Origin: an uncultured Rhodospirillaceae bacterium | GTDB lineage: Bacteria; Pseudomonadota; Alphaproteobacteria; Rhodospirillales; Magnetospirillaceae | NCBI GenBank assembly: GCA_903901915.1 | Contig: CAIUSV010000061.1 | Coordinates: 31,917-95,916, forward strand | DNA: 64,000 nt | Direction: 5' to 3' | Part shown: positions 23,705 to 33,730 of the stretch, piece by piece | Layout of the letters: each line of letters opens with the position of its first letter | Numbering within the stretch: the first letter of the stretch is position 1 | Program-made: the position numbers and the translations under genes | Notes under the pieces: model-generated | What the model was told of the DNA's origin: nothing | Databases searched by the model: none | Seen by the model: the letters and a program-made list of their open reading frames with translations, nothing else

Positions 23705-25323
23705 ACCGCCTTGCGGCCGATGCGGTCGTAAAGCTCGCCCACCCGCTTCAGGCAGGCGGCACGGTCGGGCGTCTCCTGGGTAAGCGTCGTCGCCACCGTC
23801 TGGCCGATGGCGGTGAAGCTCGCTTCCTCGGGATCACCGGCGAACACCATGGGAAAGGCGCCGATCACCGTCAGCGCCGCGTCGAGCTCGCCGCCGAAGC
23901 GTTTGCGCCCCATGGTCTGCCAGCAATCCATCAGCTTTTCCACCGCCGCCGACACCACGTCCACATGCAGTCGCCGCCGCAGCGCCTCGCGCAGCTGGAA
24001 GGCCAGTTCGCGCGGGCGCCGCGTCAGTTCCGGGGCGGCGAACGGCCGTTTGTGACCCAACGCGCTTTTGTCGCGGGCGGCGCCGACGCAGAAGGCGTAG
24101 AATTCGGGCATGCCGAACCGGGCATCACCAAAGCGGGTGAACACCATCATCGCCAGCATATCGACCAGATAGGGATTGAAGGCCTCGTCCGCGGCCTTGA
24201 AGCGTTCGGCCAGAAAGGCGGTGCTGGTCTCCTCGTGCGCGGCCAAGCCCATCAACTCGTCGCGGGTCTGGACGAACAGCCGGGCGTTGAATTCCAGCAG
24301 GGTGCGCAGAAACTGGAAATCGGCGCTGGGCGGCAGATCCAGCCCGGCGAGGGCGGCGCGGCCACGCAGCGCGGCGAGAAGATCGAGCGCCTCGCTCTCG
24401 GCCGGCTCCAACTGGTCGGCCGGGGCCACCCTGACCCGCATCCGCTTGATCACGGTGGTCTGGCCGAGGGTGAAGCCGACGCCGAGGATGGAATAGACCC
24501 GCCGGCGGGTCTCGGGGATCTCGACGATCTTGTACTCGTCCCGGCTCTCGCCCTTGAGCCGGGCGGCGGCCTGCTTGGCCTCGGCGGTCTTGTAGGCGGC
24601 GGCGAGCTTGCCCAGCCGGGACAGCAGCACCTTCCACATGGGGTCGCGCTTTTCCACCATGAAGGCCGCCCAGGCGTCGGTGTCGTCGAGAATTGCCGCA
24701 TCGGCATGGCAATAGACCCGGCGCTCCAATCCGCTCCGGCAATGCTCCAGCAGCGGGCCGGCGAAGAAGTCGCGCAGCACGTCGCGGAAGCCGGGGGCAA
24801 ACAGGAAGAACGGCTGGGAATGGCAATAGGCGATGGACGGAATCTCCGGCGTCGTCACCCGCAGCAGGTCGAGGCGGCGAAACACGACATCGACCACATA
24901 GGCGGCCAGCCGGGTCTCGGCGGCGGCGAAGGCGTAAGGCGGCGGTTTCGCCACGACGGTGGCGGGCGGCGGGGCCATGGCGGATGCCGGCCGGTCGGCG
25001 TCACGGCGGTTCGGCGCCACCGGCGGTGCGACGGGGGGGGAGTGGCGGGCCTGCCAGGCGCGGGCGATCTCGGGACGCTTATCGATCACCACCCGGATGA
25101 CCTCGGCGGCCAGCGCCTTCTGTTCGGTCCAGTTCAGCCCGGCGAGGCCGGACGCGAAGGCGTCGCCGATGGTGGCGAGGAATTCGGCATCGCCCTGGCG
25201 GCGCAGCAGGGTGCGCAACACTTCGCCCATGAAGCGGATCAGCGTGGTCTGGTCGGCGACCTCGCCCAGCCGGACCATCAGGCCATCCAGCAACACGCGC
25301 TGGTCATCGGGCAATGCCGTCAT
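23692..25323 (-). CDS. Unknown 543-aa protein
   Basis: I do not recognise the family. The protein is soluble and mostly helical, with a Pro/Ala-rich linker (about residues 95-130) separating a 90-residue N-terminal helical region from a large C-terminal part. No nucleotide-binding, catalytic or membrane motif is evident; acidic and arginine-rich helices dominate (e.g. Y-K-I-V-E-I-P-E-T-R-R-R-V-Y). ATG 25323 lies 2 nt after the creA stop, so the two are co-transcribed and probably translationally coupled. Codon use matches its neighbours, so it is probably a resident lineage-specific gene. Confidence 0.72.
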   Translation of the reverse strand: MTALPDDQRVLLDGLMVRLGEVADQTTLIRFMGEVLRTLLRRQGDAEFLATIGDAFASGLAGLNWTEQKALAAEVIRVVIDKRPEIARAWQARHSPPVAPPVAPNRRDADRPASAMAPPPATVVAKPPPYAFAAAETRLAAYVVDVVFRRLDLLRVTTPEIPSIAYCHSQPFFLFAPGFRDVLRDFFAGPLLEHCRSGLERRVYCHADAAILDDTDAWAAFMVEKRDPMWKVLLSRLGKLAAAYKTAEAKQAAARLKGESRDEYKIVEIPETRRRVYSILGVGFTLGQTTVIKRMRVRVAPADQLEPAESEALDLLAALRGRAALAGLDLPPSADFQFLRTLLEFNARLFVQTRDELMGLAAHEETSTAFLAERFKAADEAFNPYLVDMLAMMVFTRFGDARFGMPEFYAFCVGAARDKSALGHKRPFAAPELTRRPRELAFQLREALRRRLHVDVVSAAVEKLMDCWQTMGRKRFGGELDAALTVIGAFPMVFAGDPEEASFTAIGQTVATTLTQETPDRAACLKRVGELYDRIGRKAVAVA

Positions 25324-25325
25324 GG

Positions 25326-25790
25326 TCAGGGTTTCCAATTCTTCTCGATAGCCACCGCCGAGACCGAATTCTTCGGCGAACCGTCGATGAGCTTGTCGCT
25401 GTAGACCAGATAGACCAGCACGTCGCGCTTGCGGTCATGGAAGCGCACCACCTGCATGGTCTTGAACAACAGCGAGGTGTCTTTCTTGAACACCACCTCG
25501 CCGTCCTTGAGGGTGCCGTCGATATGGATCGGCCCGACCTGACGGCAGGCGATCGAGGCGTCCGAGGTATCCTCGGCAAGCCCGACGCCGCCCTTGATGC
25601 CGCCGGTCTTGGCCCGTGACAGATAGCAGGTGACGCCGGCGACGCGGGGGTCATCGAAGGCTTCGACCACGATCTTGTCGTTGGGTCCCAACGCCTTGAA
25701 CACGGTGGAAACGCTGCCGATCTCCTCGGCCGCGACCGCCGCGACCAGCCCGATGGCCATTACGATCGCCAGGAAACCCAGCCGAACCAT
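25326..25790 (-). CDS. creA: CreA family periplasmic protein
   Basis: A 154-aa CreA protein, function unknown. A signal peptide of about 21 residues (hydrophobic core ending A-V-A-A-E-E) precedes the mature domain starting I-G-S-V-S-T-V-F-K. The two conserved cysteines (G-V-T-C-Y and S-I-A-C-R) and the D-P-R-V-A-G-V and F-K-K-D-T-S-L-L-F segments are CreA landmarks. The start at 25790 has GGAGG 6 nt upstream; longer in-frame extensions into the opposite-strand genes are spurious. Confidence 0.9.
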   Translation of the reverse strand: MVRLGFLAIVMAIGLVAAVAAEEIGSVSTVFKALGPNDKIVVEAFDDPRVAGVTCYLSRAKTGGIKGGVGLAEDTSDASIACRQVGPIHIDGTLKDGEVVFKKDTSLLFKTMQVVRFHDRKRDVLVYLVYSDKLIDGSPKNSVSAVAIEKNWKP

Positions 25791-25961
25791 GTCATTCCTC
25801 CCGCTTGTTCGCGGCCGATAGGCACACGCCCACATTGTGCCACGATACGGCAAAAAAACCGGGGCGAATGTGATCGAGTTTACACAAGCCGTCGCCGCCT
25901 TTTGCCCCTCGGCCGGAAATCTGTTAAGAAGCCCGCAGTTTCTCGAAAGCGAAGGTACGCC

Positions 25962-26348
25962 ATGTCCGTTCTGGTGCCCGTATCGTGGGGCGAGGTCATC
26001 GACAAGATCACCATCCTCGAAATCAAGGCCGAGCGGCTGGCCGACGCCGCCAAGCTGGCCAACGTCAACACCGAACTGGGTGAATTGGCCGCGGTGCGTG
26101 AGCGCGAGTTTCCCGGCCACGCCGGTCTTGCCGCCCTGGCCGCCGAGCTGAAGGCGATCAACGAGAAGCTGTGGGTGGTCGAGGACGACATCCGCGATTG
26201 CGAGCGCGCCAAGGATTTCGGCGCCAAGTTCATTGGATTGGCCCGCGCCGTCTACGTCACCAACGACGAACGCGCCCGGGTCAAGCGCCGGATCAACGAC
26301 CTGCTGGGGTCCGCCCTGGTCGAGGAAAAATCCTACGCGCCCTATTAG
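25962..26348 (+). CDS. DUF6165 family protein
   Basis: A 128-aa soluble helical protein with the family N-terminus [21 protein letters not shown]6165 proteins are found beside glycosyltransferases in alphaproteobacteria; their function is unknown. The region from about residue 65 on ([12 protein letters not shown]) is likely a helical hairpin. It precedes the three GT9 genes by 54 nt on the same strand and is probably the first gene of that operon. Confidence 0.85.
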   Translation: MSVLVPVSWGEVIDKITILEIKAERLADAAKLANVNTELGELAAVREREFPGHAGLAALAAELKAINEKLWVVEDDIRDCERAKDFGAKFIGLARAVYVTNDERARVKRRINDLLGSALVEEKSYAPY

Positions 26349-26402
26349 CGGGGCCGTCTCGAAGGATCGGGCGGGCCAAGATCGGTTTGTTGGGGAGGTC
26401 CC

Positions 26403-27518
26403 GTGAAGCTGCACCGCCTGATCGACCCGGTTCTTGGCCTGGAGCGGCGGTTGGCGTCCCGTCGTGGCGAGGCCTCGGGGGTGCTGCTGATCTCGGCCGG
26501 CGGTCTGGGAGATACCGTGCTGTTCTCGCTGGTGCTGCCGCGTTTCGCCGCGCTGGCCCGGCCGGGCGAGACGGTGACGGTGCTGCTGCGCGCCGATGCC
26601 GCCCGCATGAGCTTCCTGTTTCCCCCTGAAGTCCGGGTGCGCAAGGTCGATTTCGGTCGCCTGCGCCGGGTCGGCTTTCGCCGTCGCGTCCTGGACGAGC
26701 TGCGCCGCGACAATTACCGGCTGGTGGTTTCCACCGACTACCTGCGCCATCCCGATCTCGACGAGGCCTTGGCCTTCGCCTGTGCCGCCCCCGAGACCGC
26801 CGCCATGGCCCCCCGGCCGTGGCCCAAGCACCAGCCGCGCCTTGATGCCCATCGGCGCCGCTGGGGCCGGCTGTTCGAGTCCGGCCGGCCGCTGGAGGAC
26901 AAGGTGGTGCGGCTGTCGCGCTTCGCCGATTTTCTTGCCGGTGGCAGCCACACGCCGCCGCTGGTGGCGTTGCCGCCCGAACGGCTGCCGCCGCCGGTGC
27001 CGCTGCCCGGGCCGACCGTCGTCGTCCAGCCGTTCTCGGCGGTCAAGGCCAAGCAAAGTCCGCCCGAACTGTACCGGCGCATCCACGCCGCTCTGCCCGC
27101 CGGCTGGACCATGCGCATCGCCGGCCATCCCAGCGATCTCGAACGTAATCCCGACTACCGGCCGCTGCTGGATCTGCCCGGCGTATCGTTCGAGCCGGCG
27201 CCGTTCGCCGAACTGGCGGGGATTTTGCGCTCGGCCCGGCTGGTGATTTCGGTCGATACCGCCTGCATGCATCTGGCGGTCGCCCTGGGGGTGCCCACAT
27301 TATGTCTTGCCAGCGCCGCCTATGTGGGTGAGATCGTTCCCTATGCCGCCGAGGTGACGCCGCCGTGGGTACGGTTCCTGTGGCGGCCGCGCGATTGCGC
27401 CGGCTGCCTCGGCGACTGCCGGTTTGAAACGGTGGGGACCATGTACCCCTGCGTCGCCGCCCTCGACGCCGCCGAGGTGGTCGCCGCTGTGGCCGAGATG
27501 ACGGAGGCGAGATCATGA
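26403..27518 (+). CDS. GT9 family glycosyltransferase (heptosyltransferase-like), copy 1
   Basis: A 371-aa GT-B enzyme of the ADP-heptose:LPS heptosyltransferase superfamily. The N-terminal G-G-L-G-D-T-V keeps the family's catalytic Asp. The C-terminal domain has [11 protein letters not shown] and an acceptor/donor loop. A four-cysteine motif (C-x2-C-x3-C-x10-C, C-A-G-C-L-G-D-C then Y-P-C) near residues 330-350 is shared with the next two genes. GTG 26403 has GGGGAGG just upstream. Probably transfers a sugar in LPS core or another surface glycan; donor and acceptor unknown. Confidence 0.87.
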   Translation: MKLHRLIDPVLGLERRLASRRGEASGVLLISAGGLGDTVLFSLVLPRFAALARPGETVTVLLRADAARMSFLFPPEVRVRKVDFGRLRRVGFRRRVLDELRRDNYRLVVSTDYLRHPDLDEALAFACAAPETAAMAPRPWPKHQPRLDAHRRRWGRLFESGRPLEDKVVRLSRFADFLAGGSHTPPLVALPPERLPPPVPLPGPTVVVQPFSAVKAKQSPPELYRRIHAALPAGWTMRIAGHPSDLERNPDYRPLLDLPGVSFEPAPFAELAGILRSARLVISVDTACMHLAVALGVPTLCLASAAYVGEIVPYAAEVTPPWVRFLWRPRDCAGCLGDCRFETVGTMYPCVAALDAAEVVAAVAEMTEARS

Positions 27519-28633
27519 AGATCGCTACGCTGCTTGACCCCATCCTGCGTCTGGTGTTGCGCTATCGCAAGCGCCGCCGCCGCGCCGAGGGCGTCTTGCT
27601 GGTCAGCTCGCGCGGGCCGGCCGAGATGGTGTTCCTGTCCGCCGTGTTGTCCCGGTTCATGCGTCTGGCGGCGCTGGACGAGAACGTCACCTTGCTGTGT
27701 CGGCCCGACGCCGCCGGCATGAGCTTTCTGTTTCCGCGTTTTCTCAAGCTGCGGCGCATCGAATTTCGTCGTCTCGACGAGATCGAGTACCGTTGGAAAA
27801 GTTTCGCCGAGCTGCACGCCCAGCATTACCGCCTGATCGTCTCCCTCGACTATGTGCGCGAGCACGACAAGGACGAGGCGCTGATCATCACCGCCGATCC
27901 CGCCGAGACCGCCGGCATGGTGCCGCCACCCTACAAGCGCAACTTCGCCAAGCGGTTGGTCGAGAGCGAAAAGGTGTTCGATATCCTGTTCGATTCCGGG
28001 CCGATCCGTCAGGACAAGATCCTGCGCTGGTCGAAATTCGCCGACGAGGTGCTGGACGATCGCCAGCCGCCGCAACTGGCGCTGCTGCCCGACAGCCAGT
28101 TGCCCCAGGCCGAGAAGCTGCCCGATACCGTGGTGTTCTTCCCGTTCTCCGGCGTCACCCAGCGCATGCTGCCGGCCGAGATGTGGCGCCTGATGGCCGA
28201 GGCCATCCCGCCGCACTGGCAGATCCTGGTCGCCGGTCATCGCAACGATTTCGATCGCCATCCGGAATACATGACGCTGATGTCGCGACCCAACGTGGTG
28301 ATGGAGACCTCGGGATTCGAGCGGCTGGCCTCGATCCTGATGGGGTCGCGCCTGGCCATCGGCGTCGATACCGCCGGCATGCATCTGGCGGTGTTGCTGG
28401 GCATTCCCACCATGTGTCTGGCCAGCGCCGCCTATGTCGGCGCCGGCGTGCCCTATGACGACCGGGTGATCCCCGCCAACGTCCAGTTCGTCTACACGCC
28501 GATGGAATGCCAGGGCTGCCTGGGCCGCTGCAAGTTCCCGCTGGTGGACGGCATGTACCAATGCGTCGCCGACATCGACACCGATCAGGTGCTCGGCCAT
28601 GTCCGCGATTCGGTGGCGCGGGGCGTGTTCTAG
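27515..28633 (+). CDS. GT9 family glycosyltransferase, copy 2 (altered catalytic loop)
   Basis: A 372-aa paralogue of its two neighbours. The N-terminal loop that reads G-L-G-D-T-V in copy 1 reads G-P-A-E-M-V here, so the catalytic Asp of GT9 enzymes is replaced by Glu. The C-terminal nucleotide-sugar part is intact (I-G-V-D-T-A-G-M-H-L-A). The cysteine motif C-Q-G-C-L-G-R-C plus Y-Q-C is present. The ATG overlaps the previous stop as ATGA. It may have changed activity or act as a partner of copies 1 or 3. Confidence 0.85.
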   Translation: MKIATLLDPILRLVLRYRKRRRRAEGVLLVSSRGPAEMVFLSAVLSRFMRLAALDENVTLLCRPDAAGMSFLFPRFLKLRRIEFRRLDEIEYRWKSFAELHAQHYRLIVSLDYVREHDKDEALIITADPAETAGMVPPPYKRNFAKRLVESEKVFDILFDSGPIRQDKILRWSKFADEVLDDRQPPQLALLPDSQLPQAEKLPDTVVFFPFSGVTQRMLPAEMWRLMAEAIPPHWQILVAGHRNDFDRHPEYMTLMSRPNVVMETSGFERLASILMGSRLAIGVDTAGMHLAVLLGIPTMCLASAAYVGAGVPYDDRVIPANVQFVYTPMECQGCLGRCKFPLVDGMYQCVADIDTDQVLGHVRDSVARGVF

Positions 28634-29797
28634 GTGCTGGCGACACTGTTTCCCCGGGGTATGCGCCGGCGTTGGTGGCTGTTCCGTCCCATCGACGCCC
28701 TGGTGGCGTTATGGCCGTCGCCCCGCCGTCGCCGCGGCCTGCTGGTGGTGCGCATGGACGGCATCGGCGACATGGTGATGTTCCGCGCCGCGCTCGAGCA
28801 TTATCCCGACGCCTTCGGGGTGCCGGCCGCCGCCATCACCGTGCTGGGCTGCAAATCGTGGCAGCCGTTGGCCGACACGGTTTTTCCCGGCTTCAAGGTC
28901 GTCGCCATCGACGAGCATGCCTTCGAGAAGAAGTGGTTCTATCGTCTTCGCATCGCGCTGTGGGTGCGGCGCCAGGGGTTCGCCATCGCCGTCTGCGACA
29001 TGTTCATGCGCAAGACCCTGACCGCCGACGCCCTGGTGTGGGCGTCGCGGGCGCGTGAACGCATTGTCTGCACCCCGTTCGTCACCGATCGGACCCGGGC
29101 GGAATACGCCTGGTACCTGGCCAAGGCGACGCGGGTGATCGATACCGGCCCCTATCCCACCCACGAGGGACTGCGCCATTTCACCTTTCTTCAGGCGTTG
29201 ATGGGCATCCGCATGCCGGCCGAGGTTCCCGCCATTCCCTGGCGCGAGCAGGCGCCGCTGGTGCCGGCCGGCGGGCCCTATGTGGTGATGAATTTCGGTT
29301 CCAACGAGCCGGGGCGGCGCTGGCCGTTCGAGAAGTTCGTCGATCTGGCCAGGCGCTGCCTCGACCACGGCCTGCGGGTGGTGTTCGTCGGCGCGGCCCA
29401 GGAAGCCTTCGCCAAGCCGATATTGGCCGGGTTGGACCACCCCGGCATCGTCGATACCATCGGGGCGCTGAAGTTGCCGCAACTGGTGGACGTGCTGAAG
29501 CACGCCGCCTGCGTGGTCAGCAACGACACCGGCCCCGGCCATCTCGCCATCGGGGTCGGAGTACCGACGGTGCTGCTGGCCGGCGGTGGCCATTTCGGCT
29601 GTTTCGTGCCCTATCCCGAGGTCATCCGTCCCAAGGGGGCGGTATTCCTCAACGCCCCCATGGAGTGCTATCACTGCCTGTGGCGCTGCCACAAGCGGGC
29701 GTCGGCCAAGGACTCGTTTCCCTGCGTTGCCGAAATCTCCGTGGATGCGGCGTGGCAGGCGGTGTGCCCCTGGGCCGCCGAGTCGCGCGGCGTTTAG
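28634..29797 (+). CDS. GT9 family glycosyltransferase, copy 3
   Basis: A 387-aa GT9 enzyme. The catalytic loop G-I-G-D-M-V is canonical. The C-terminal donor site has N-F-G-S-N-E-P-G-R-R-W-P and V-S-N-D-T-G-P-G-H-L-A, closer to classical WaaF/WaaC than copies 1-2. The four-cysteine motif appears as C-Y-H-C-L-W-R-C then F-P-C (spacing 11 rather than 10). The GTG start directly abuts the previous TAG stop. Last gene of the GT9 operon. Confidence 0.87.
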   Translation: MLATLFPRGMRRRWWLFRPIDALVALWPSPRRRRGLLVVRMDGIGDMVMFRAALEHYPDAFGVPAAAITVLGCKSWQPLADTVFPGFKVVAIDEHAFEKKWFYRLRIALWVRRQGFAIAVCDMFMRKTLTADALVWASRARERIVCTPFVTDRTRAEYAWYLAKATRVIDTGPYPTHEGLRHFTFLQALMGIRMPAEVPAIPWREQAPLVPAGGPYVVMNFGSNEPGRRWPFEKFVDLARRCLDHGLRVVFVGAAQEAFAKPILAGLDHPGIVDTIGALKLPQLVDVLKHAACVVSNDTGPGHLAIGVGVPTVLLAGGGHFGCFVPYPEVIRPKGAVFLNAPMECYHCLWRCHKRASAKDSFPCVAEISVDAAWQAVCPWAAESRGV

Positions 29798-29921
29798 CGG
29801 GGGTCGCCAAGGGTCCAAAGGCGCCCGTCCCGACATCAAGGGCGCGCGCCAATCCAGGCATCTTGCCCGGATTTGCCGTTGGTCATCGACAGCCGGCAGG
29901 ACACGGGCTTAGACTTGCGCC

Positions 29922-30404
29922 ATGACTGCCGACGACCGATCCCGATTCCTCCCCCGCCTGCGGGCGCTGATGGCTATGACCGTAGCCAACGGCTGCGCCG
30001 AGGAGGAGGAACTGTCGGCGGCGCGCATGGTGGCCAAGCTGGTCGAACAGATGGACGGCAATCCGGCCAACGCTGCCGCCACCGATCCGTCCTGGGCGGC
30101 GCGCGAACGGGATAATCCGCAGTATCAGGCGCTGCTGGAGAAAAGCACCCTGGAGGGGCTGCTGAAGGCGGCATTGCAGGAATTGGCGCTGGGCCATATC
30201 AACACGGTTTCGCCGGCCAACCGTAACCTGCGTGGTCAGCCGGTGGAACGGGTGCGCACCACCGAGCTGCTGGTGCCGTACTTCACCATGATGCTGGGTA
30301 GCGCGGTGTCGTCGCGCATGGCCCGCGACATGGTTGACGATACCTTGGAAGAGTTGATCTACGACGGGTTGCTGCCGGAAATCCTGGCTATCCCGCGCGA
30401 GTGA
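29922..30404 (+). CDS. Hypothetical 160-aa protein, N-terminus DUF2786-like
   Basis: Not firmly recognised. The first 45 residues (R-L-R-A-L-M-A-M-T...G-C-A-E-E-E-E-L-S-A-A-R-M-V) resemble the helical DUF2786 module. The rest is helical, without catalytic motifs or membrane segments. The ATG at 29922 follows a 124-nt gap after the GT9 operon. The gene ends at a strong bidirectional terminator, and its codon use is like the neighbours. Confidence 0.7.
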   Translation: MTADDRSRFLPRLRALMAMTVANGCAEEEELSAARMVAKLVEQMDGNPANAAATDPSWAARERDNPQYQALLEKSTLEGLLKAALQELALGHINTVSPANRNLRGQPVERVRTTELLVPYFTMMLGSAVSSRMARDMVDDTLEELIYDGLLPEILAIPRE

Positions 30405-30410
30405 TCCAGC

Positions 30411-30443
30411 AAAAAGCCCCGGACCATTGAGTCCGGGGCTTTC
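30411..30443. terminator. Bidirectional rho-independent terminator
   Basis: A perfect 10-bp stem AGCCCCGGAC (30415-30424) / GTCCGGGGCT (30431-30440) with loop CATTGA. On the minus strand it is followed by a run of five T; on the plus strand by a shorter TT. It sits between convergent genes and best serves the minus-strand lipoprotein gene. Confidence 0.88.
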
Positions 30444-30464
30444 GCCACACACATCGGCAAGAAA

Positions 30465-31583
30465 TCAGCGAACGAACACCTGAACCTCGCCGCCGCTGGC
30501 GGTGGCGCTGGTGGTCGAGGTGACGCGCACCCGGCTCGCCGGCAGGTTCATAGCGGTCAGCGAGCGCAGCACCTGATCGGCGTTGCGCTTGGCGGTCGAG
30601 GCCGCCAGCGACTGCTGGCCCGGGGTGGCGCCCACCGGCGACACCGCGACCACGTCGAAGGTGGCGTTGGGGCGGCGATCCAGCGCGCTCTTGATGGCGG
30701 CGTAAAGTGCCGGTTCGTAGTTGACGTTGGGCTTGTCGAACCGGATGGTGACCAGCGGCATGTCGCCCGAGGCCGGGGCGGTGCGGGCCGGCGCGGCGTC
30801 ATAGCTGGCATTGATGCGGCTGGACAGTCCGCCGGCGAACAGGGCGCCGTTCTTGATTCCCAGCGCCAGGGTGTTGAGGTTCTGCTTCTCCGAGGCGACG
30901 TACTGCTGCTGACGGGTGGCGTCGGCGGTCAGCTCGCCCAGCAGGCGCTCGACCATCACCACGGTACGGTTGGTCTCGTCCTCCAGGATGCGCAGCTGGC
31001 GGTGGTCTTCGTCGACCGCGCCGGACAGCGAGCGGGCGGCGCGCACCGAATCCAGCAGGAAGCCGGACATGGTCGAAGACGCGGTGACCTCGTTGGTCAG
31101 CCGGTTCATCTTCAGTACGTCGTCGGTGATGCGGTCGAGTTCACCCTGGGCGGCGTTCCATTGCTGGGTCAGCACCGGGTTGCCGGGAGTGGTGCCGACC
31201 TGGAGGCGGGCGTTGATGGCGGCGACGGTACCGTGATAGCGCTGGGAGTCCTGAACGGTTTCATTGCGGATCTGCTGCAACGACTGGTTCTGACGCGCCA
31301 GCGCCGCCTGCAGCGACTGGAGGTCGCCGCGAAGCGCGGTGACCTTGCCGCCGACGAAGGTGCCGGTGGGGGATCCCGCGGTAACGCCGACGGGATCAAA
31401 ATTGGACGAACCGAGCGCCGGCGGCGCTTCGGCCGGCAGCTGTTCGGCACTGACCGCGCCAGCCGCCGGCTGGGTGGTGGCGACGGTTCCCGATGCCGGG
31501 AACAGCGCATCCTCGGCGAACGAGCATCCGCCTGCCAGGAGAACCGCGCACAACGCCGCGGCTTGGGTCTTTTTCAGGGCCAT
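30465..31583 (-). CDS. Coiled-coil lipoprotein with OmpA-like/SurA-type C-terminal domain
   Basis: A 372-aa predicted lipoprotein. The signal peptide ends in L-A-G-G-C with lipidated Cys at residue 20. A Pro/Ala-rich linker is followed by long Gln/Asn-rich coiled coils (about 80-250). The C-terminal 110 residues (I-R-F-D-K-P-N-V-N-Y-E-P-A-L-Y, a V-S-P-V-G segment and L-P-A-S-R-V-R-V-T) resemble an OmpA-like peptidoglycan-binding fold, although the usual N-x2-L-S-x2-R-A motif is degenerate. Probably an outer-membrane structural protein linking to peptidoglycan; role inferred only. Confidence 0.72.
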   Translation of the reverse strand: MALKKTQAAALCAVLLAGGCSFAEDALFPASGTVATTQPAAGAVSAEQLPAEAPPALGSSNFDPVGVTAGSPTGTFVGGKVTALRGDLQSLQAALARQNQSLQQIRNETVQDSQRYHGTVAAINARLQVGTTPGNPVLTQQWNAAQGELDRITDDVLKMNRLTNEVTASSTMSGFLLDSVRAARSLSGAVDEDHRQLRILEDETNRTVVMVERLLGELTADATRQQQYVASEKQNLNTLALGIKNGALFAGGLSSRINASYDAAPARTAPASGDMPLVTIRFDKPNVNYEPALYAAIKSALDRRPNATFDVVAVSPVGATPGQQSLAASTAKRNADQVLRSLTAMNLPASRVRVTSTTSATASGGEVQVFVR

Positions 31584-31795
31584 TGGGACTGCTGATCCTT
31601 TAGGTTCGCCAGTTCAGACAAATACCGCCGGGTGCCAGATCATTCTCGAACATTAAAACGATCGCCCCCCTCAAACTTTGGGCCGGATTTTACGCAATTG
31701 ACCATGCGGCCACAAGTCCGCATTTCGACAGGCGGTACATTGCCGCCGAAAGAGTTCATGCCGCACGGGAAGTTTCCAGGGCCGGATTTTCGGAC

Positions 31796-31824
31796 TTGCG
31801 GGGACGGGGACGTTTGTGTAAGGT
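31796..31824 (+). promoter_or_regulatory. Predicted promoter of tRNA-Arg
   Basis: TTGCGG (31796-31801) and TAAGGT (31819-31824) are separated by 17 nt, 39 nt before the mature tRNA. The remainder of the 280-base gap (31584-31863) shows no convincing gene. Confidence 0.35.
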
Positions 31825-31863
31825 CCGCGTCCTCGCCGGACGGTTTTGCCGTGCGGCGGCGTC

Positions 31864-31940
31864 GCGCCCGTAGCTCAATTGGATAGAGCATCAGACTACG
31901 GATCTGAGGGTTAGGAGTTCGAATCTCTTCGGGCGCGCCA
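31864..31940 (+). tRNA. tRNA-Arg (anticodon ACG)
   Basis: A 77-nt cloverleaf. The acceptor GCGCCCG (31864-31870) pairs with CGGGCGC (31930-31936), followed by discriminator G and an encoded CCA. The anticodon stem TCAGA/TCTGA encloses CTACGGA with anticodon ACG, reading CGU/CGC after A34 deamination. The T loop is TTCGAAT. A terminator hairpin follows about 37 nt downstream, then a lower-GC segment. Confidence 0.97.
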
Positions 31941-31976
31941 CTTTTCCTAAGCGTTTACAAGCCGTTAGCCAATAAG

Positions 31977-32003
31977 ACCCCACCAATGGTGGCGGGGTTT
32001 TGG
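31977..32003 (+). terminator. Terminator downstream of tRNA-Arg
   Basis: The sequence ACCCCACCAATGGTGGCGGGG folds into a GC-rich hairpin (inner CCACC/GGTGG stem, outer CC/GG with one bulged C) followed directly by TTTT. Position fits termination of the tRNA-Arg transcript. Confidence 0.65.
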
Positions 32004-32005
32004 TT

Positions 32006-32025
32006 TAATAGGGCTGTAATAGGGC
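32006..32025 (+). repeat. Short direct repeat TAATAGGGC x2
   Basis: TAATAGGGC occurs at 32006-32014 and 32017-32025 (period 11 nt), between the tRNA-Arg terminator and the lower-GC GNAT gene. It could be a remnant of a recombination or regulatory site; nothing else supports this. Confidence 0.45.
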
Positions 32026-32064
32026 AGAGTGGTTTTGGGCAGGGGAGATGGTGCGGTTATAGCC

Positions 32065-32580
32065 TCACCTCATAAATGAGCTGCCCTCGCGCTGTTCAGC
32101 TACTGCACCGTGCCGAGACCAGAGTCTCTGCGATGCCGCATGACCTGTCGGAATAAATCCGCAGACTGTCTGAAACCCACGTGACCGGGCCTCGTCAAGA
32201 GCAAGGGCAAACGCTTGGGTCATGATCCCAGCCCCCCAATGGGCGCTGGCAAGGAGGTAGCCAACTCTTGCCGAGCCTTGTGCGACATCCATCCTGCTGA
32301 TGGATAACTGACCGACAGCCGAGTTGTCACCCAGGACGATGGCGTAGGAGACCGCGTTTCGTCCTGCGCACCATTCCGTCGTCTCTTGGATGAACTGGTC
32401 ACCTTCTATGGGCCGTTCAGGCAAAGGATGTCCGAGTTCCTGGGCCAGACGAATGTCGGTGCTTAAAATCTTGGCTAGTTGAGCGCCATACATTTGAGCT
32501 AACTGGTCCCGGCCTTCTGGCTCTGGGGCGATGAGCGCAAGGCGAACAGGTCGCGAGGTATTCATCATGTCTTCTGCCAT
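32065..32580 (-). CDS. GNAT family N-acetyltransferase, probably acquired
   Basis: A 171-aa acetyl-CoA-dependent acyltransferase of the RimJ/RimL-like type. Core features: G-Q-L-S-I-S-R, then the V-G-Y-L-L-A-S-A-H-W-G-A-G-I-M-T-Q-A segment containing the acetyl-CoA loop, and A-S-Q-R-L-W-S-R-H-G near the C-terminus. The substrate (a protein N-terminus or a small amine) is not predictable. Base composition is visibly lower in GC than all flanking genes and codon use is mixed, which with its place next to tRNA-Arg suggests transfer. No integrase is visible. Confidence 0.82.
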   Translation of the reverse strand: MAEDMMNTSRPVRLALIAPEPEGRDQLAQMYGAQLAKILSTDIRLAQELGHPLPERPIEGDQFIQETTEWCAGRNAVSYAIVLGDNSAVGQLSISRMDVAQGSARVGYLLASAHWGAGIMTQAFALALDEARSRGFQTVCGFIPTGHAASQRLWSRHGAVAEQREGSSFMR

Positions 32581-32779
32581 CTGATCCCGGAACAGTGGGT
32601 AGGATAGAGCCGGGTCGCGTTCGGAGCCAAGGAACTGGATGCTATGGCAATTCGCCTATTGATCCAGTCTCAGTCCGATTGGCACAGATATACGCTGGAA
32701 CGCTGCCAGCCTTTTCATACAGGCTAAGAATGGGGGCGCAGGGGCTTAAGAGTTTGGTTCAGTGTAACTGCTTCAAACT

Positions 32780-33730
<951 letters not shown>

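Noticed and set aside
25791..27272. Long minus-strand extension of creA and frames opposite GT9 copies
   Set aside because: The signal peptide and ribosome-binding site fix the creA start at 25790; the rest is antisense shadow of the GT9 and DUF6165 genes.
31977..32025. Integration site (attL/attR) next to tRNA-Arg
   Set aside because: No second copy of the tRNA 3' end could be found by eye within the lower-GC segment, and no integrase gene is present.
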